NCBI GenBank assembly: GCA_026225435.1
Contig: JAMFST010000150.1
Location: 1 to 14,259, forward strand
Source of the DNA: Labilithrix luteola
Lineage (GTDB): Bacteria; Myxococcota_A; Polyangia; Polyangiales; Polyangiaceae
Length of the DNA stretch: 14,259 bases
Direction of reading: 5' to 3'
Part shown: one piece after another, positions 12,418 to 14,259 of the stretch
How the letters are laid out: every line of letters begins with the position of its first letter
How positions within the stretch are numbered: the first letter of the stretch is position 1
The notes under the pieces: model-generated
Databases searched by the model: none
The model's input: only the letters and a program-made list of their open reading frames with translations
What the model was told of the DNA's origin: nothing
Program-made: the position numbers and the translations under genes

Positions 12418-14259
12418 ATGGTGAGCTCTTTTCTTGTCGGGCGCCGTTTCCGGACGCCGCGCATCGCCGCGCTGTACGTCGGCGCCGCGGCGCTCTCGTA
12501 CGTCCTGATCGCGCTGCACCTGGGCCTGCGTCTCCTCCACCCGCGGCTCGCCGAGCCCTTCGACGATCTCCTGGGCGGCGATGGCGTCTTCTTCCACGCC
12601 ACGCTCTTCAAGGGGGTGCTGGAGTCCGGCTGGAACCTCTTCGACCCGGCCATCGGCCTCCCGGGGCCGGGCGCGCTCTACCAGTTCCCCGTCGGCGACC
12701 TGACCATCGTGGGGTTCGTGGCGCTGCTGCGGCCCTTCCATCCCGACGCGATGGCGGTGAGCAACGCCCTCGTGCTGGCGAGCTATCCGCTGACGACGGT
12801 AGCGTCGCTGTTCGCGTTGCGCAGTCTCGGCGTCCGCCAGCTCGCGCTCCCGGCAGCGCTGCTCTTCACCTTCGTCAACTACCACCAGTCACGCGCGCTC
12901 GGCGGGCACATCCCGCTGGGCATCGGGGTGTTCGCCATCCCGCTGGCGGTCATGCTGGCGTGCAAGCTGTGCGAGCCGTCCTTCGGCGCGGTCTGGTCAC
13001 CCGGCTTCGTCCTGCGCAACCTGTTCATCGTCGGGCTCGTGGCGGCGACGGGCACCATCTACTACGGGCTCTTCGCCGCCTACCTCTTCGCGCTCGCCGG
13101 CGCGGTGCGGGCCACCCGCGTGGGCTCGTGGCGCGGGCTGCTCGTGCCCGGGGCCTTCGTCCTCGCGGCGCTCGGCTGGGCGGCGGCGACGCAGGTGCCG
13201 GCGGCGCTCACGGCCTACCTCCACGGCTATCCGGTCGGCGTCGAGCGTGGCCCCTCCGACTCGGAGACGTTCGGTCTCAAGCTGATCGAGCTGGTGTTCC
13301 CCGCCTACGGGCACCGGTGGGACTTTCTCGACATCGCCGCGCGGCGCTACCGGCGGCTCGCTCCGCTGGTGAACGAGAACGTGGTCGCCTACGTCGGCGT
13401 CTTCGCGGTGGCCGGGCTGCTCCTGATGTCCGTCGGGCTCGTCCAGCAGCTCGGCGCCGGACCGCGCGGCGCGCCGCAGTCGGTCACGCGGCGCCGCGCC
13501 TCCACGCTGCGGCTGTTCGTGCTGGCGCTCTTCGTCCTCGGCACGATCGGCGGGCTCAGCTCGCTGATCGCGTTCATCGGCTTCCCCCAGATCCGCAGCT
13601 ACAACCGGGTCAGCGTCTTCATCGGCTTCTGCGCGCTCACCTACCTGGCGATGGTCCTCGAGCCGCATGTCGTCCGGCTGCGGGGGGGCAAGCGGGCCGT
13701 GGTGGCGGCCCTCGGCGCGCTGCTCACGCTCTTCGGGTTGTGGGAGGAGACGCTGGGGTGGGGAGCCGATCGCGAGCTGGCCATGGCGCACTACGACCGC
13801 GTCGGCGCGTTCGTCCAGCGCATCGAGGCGGCGGTTCCACCGGGAACCCGCGTCTTCCAGGTCCCCTTCGTGCCCTCTCCCGACGAGCCCGCGGTGCACG
13901 ATCTGGCTTCGTACGCGCTGATGCTCCCGTACCTGCACTCGCACCAGCTAGCCTGGAGCGACGGGGCCTTCGAGGGGACGCCGGAAGCGGCCTGGAGCAA
14001 GGAGACCTCGGTACTGCCTGCCGCGGCGATGATCGATCGCCTGGTTGCCGGTGACTTTGGCGGCCTGTGGGTCGGCAAGAAGGGCTACGCGGACGGGGGC
14101 GCGGCGCTCGAAACGGACCTCACCGCGCTCCTCGGCGAGCCGCTGCGCGACACGGACGAGACCCTGTTCTACTCGCTGGCCTCGGTGAAGGACGCGCGCC
14201 GGGTGGCCGCCCGGTCGGACGGCCTCGCGCGGCGACAGGCGGCGGGGCTGGTGGTGCCG
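12418..14259 (+). CDS. Polytopic membrane protein, GT-C/YfhO-like (3'-partial)
   Basis: The frame opens at ATG 12418, 23 nt after the previous gene, and runs uninterrupted for 614 codons to the right edge, so the C-terminus is missing. A first hydrophobic helix (about 17-40) is followed by a long outer loop with G54-DG-VFFHATLFKG and then LPGPGALYQFPVGD. In this class of large membrane glycosyltransferase-like proteins the loop holds an acidic residue (D55) and a conserved FP pair (F90-P91). About ten more hydrophobic segments follow, up to residue 445. After them comes an extracytoplasmic domain with PYLHSHQLAWSDGAF (504-518), close to a YLHS-LRWSYGA signature I recall for this family. An AGG six to ten bases upstream may be the ribosome-binding site. 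It is the third different GT-C-like protein in the cluster. The substrate is unknown; phosphoglycerol or sugar transfer are both conceivable. Confidence 0.78.
   Translation, partial: MVSSFLVGRRFRTPRIAALYVGAAALSYVLIALHLGLRLLHPRLAEPFDDLLGGDGVFFHATLFKGVLESGWNLFDPAIGLPGPGALYQFPVGDLTIVGFVALLRPFHPDAMAVSNALVLASYPLTTVASLFALRSLGVRQLALPAALLFTFVNYHQSRALGGHIPLGIGVFAIPLAVMLACKLCEPSFGAVWSPGFVLRNLFIVGLVAATGTIYYGLFAAYLFALAGAVRATRVGSWRGLLVPGAFVLAALGWAAATQVPAALTAYLHGYPVGVERGPSDSETFGLKLIELVFPAYGHRWDFLDIAARRYRRLAPLVNENVVAYVGVFAVAGLLLMSVGLVQQLGAGPRGAPQSVTRRRASTLRLFVLALFVLGTIGGLSSLIAFIGFPQIRSYNRVSVFIGFCALTYLAMVLEPHVVRLRGGKRAVVAALGALLTLFGLWEETLGWGADRELAMAHYDRVGAFVQRIEAAVPPGTRVFQVPFVPSPDEPAVHDLASYALMLPYLHSHQLAWSDGAFEGTPEAAWSKETSVLPAAAMIDRLVAGDFGGLWVGKKGYADGGAALETDLTALLGEPLRDTDETLFYSLASVKDARRVAARSDGLARRQAAGLVVP

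Noticed and set aside
12960..14054. Plus-strand open frame of 364 codons, plus an antisense frame at 12997-13944
   Set aside because: Both overlap the 614-codon membrane protein frame that starts at 12418 and has helices and family motifs. Their products are Arg/Ala-rich without features.

Overview
The window is about 14.3 kb of very GC-rich, densely coded bacterial DNA. Twelve protein-coding genes are supportable: ten complete, one cut by the left edge and one cut by the right edge. The base composition, short leaders, lipobox proteins, tandem universal stress proteins and large membrane glycosyltransferase-like proteins suggest a Myxococcota-type (deltaproteobacterial) chromosome. That placement is an inference from style; no marker gene here proves it. 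I see no tRNA, rRNA, CRISPR array, insertion sequence, integrase or phage gene.

Left part (1-2833). The C-terminal part of a secreted-type clan GH-A glycoside hydrolase runs in from the left edge. A small Ser/Ala/Thr-rich protein of unknown function follows. It converges, with only 7 nt between, on two tandem universal stress protein genes on the minus strand. Those two are paralogues, and both are best started at a GTG behind the same GACGGAG ribosome-binding sequence.

Middle part (3056-7807). An atypical short-chain dehydrogenase overlaps by one base (TGATG) a lipoprotein with one CxxCH haem c site. A cysteine hydrolase of the isochorismatase superfamily and an old yellow enzyme flavin reductase follow on the same strand. 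The reductase converges with a single base of spacing on a minus-strand lipoprotein of unknown function. Several of these read as redox or small-molecule housekeeping, but no single pathway joins them visibly.

Right part (8039 to the edge). Four plus-strand genes encode three different polytopic GT-C-like membrane proteins plus a membrane-anchored protein with two similar beta-rich halves. The anchored protein appears to start at TTG inside the stop codon of the gene before it (TTGA), and the next gene follows after 23 nt. This is the most interesting region: a likely envelope glycan or lipid-linked sugar transfer cassette whose product cannot be named from sequence. A 9-base G run lies in the divergent intergenic region in front of it.

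No gap exceeds 300 bases. The largest, 2834-3055 and 7808-8038, are divergent promoter regions.
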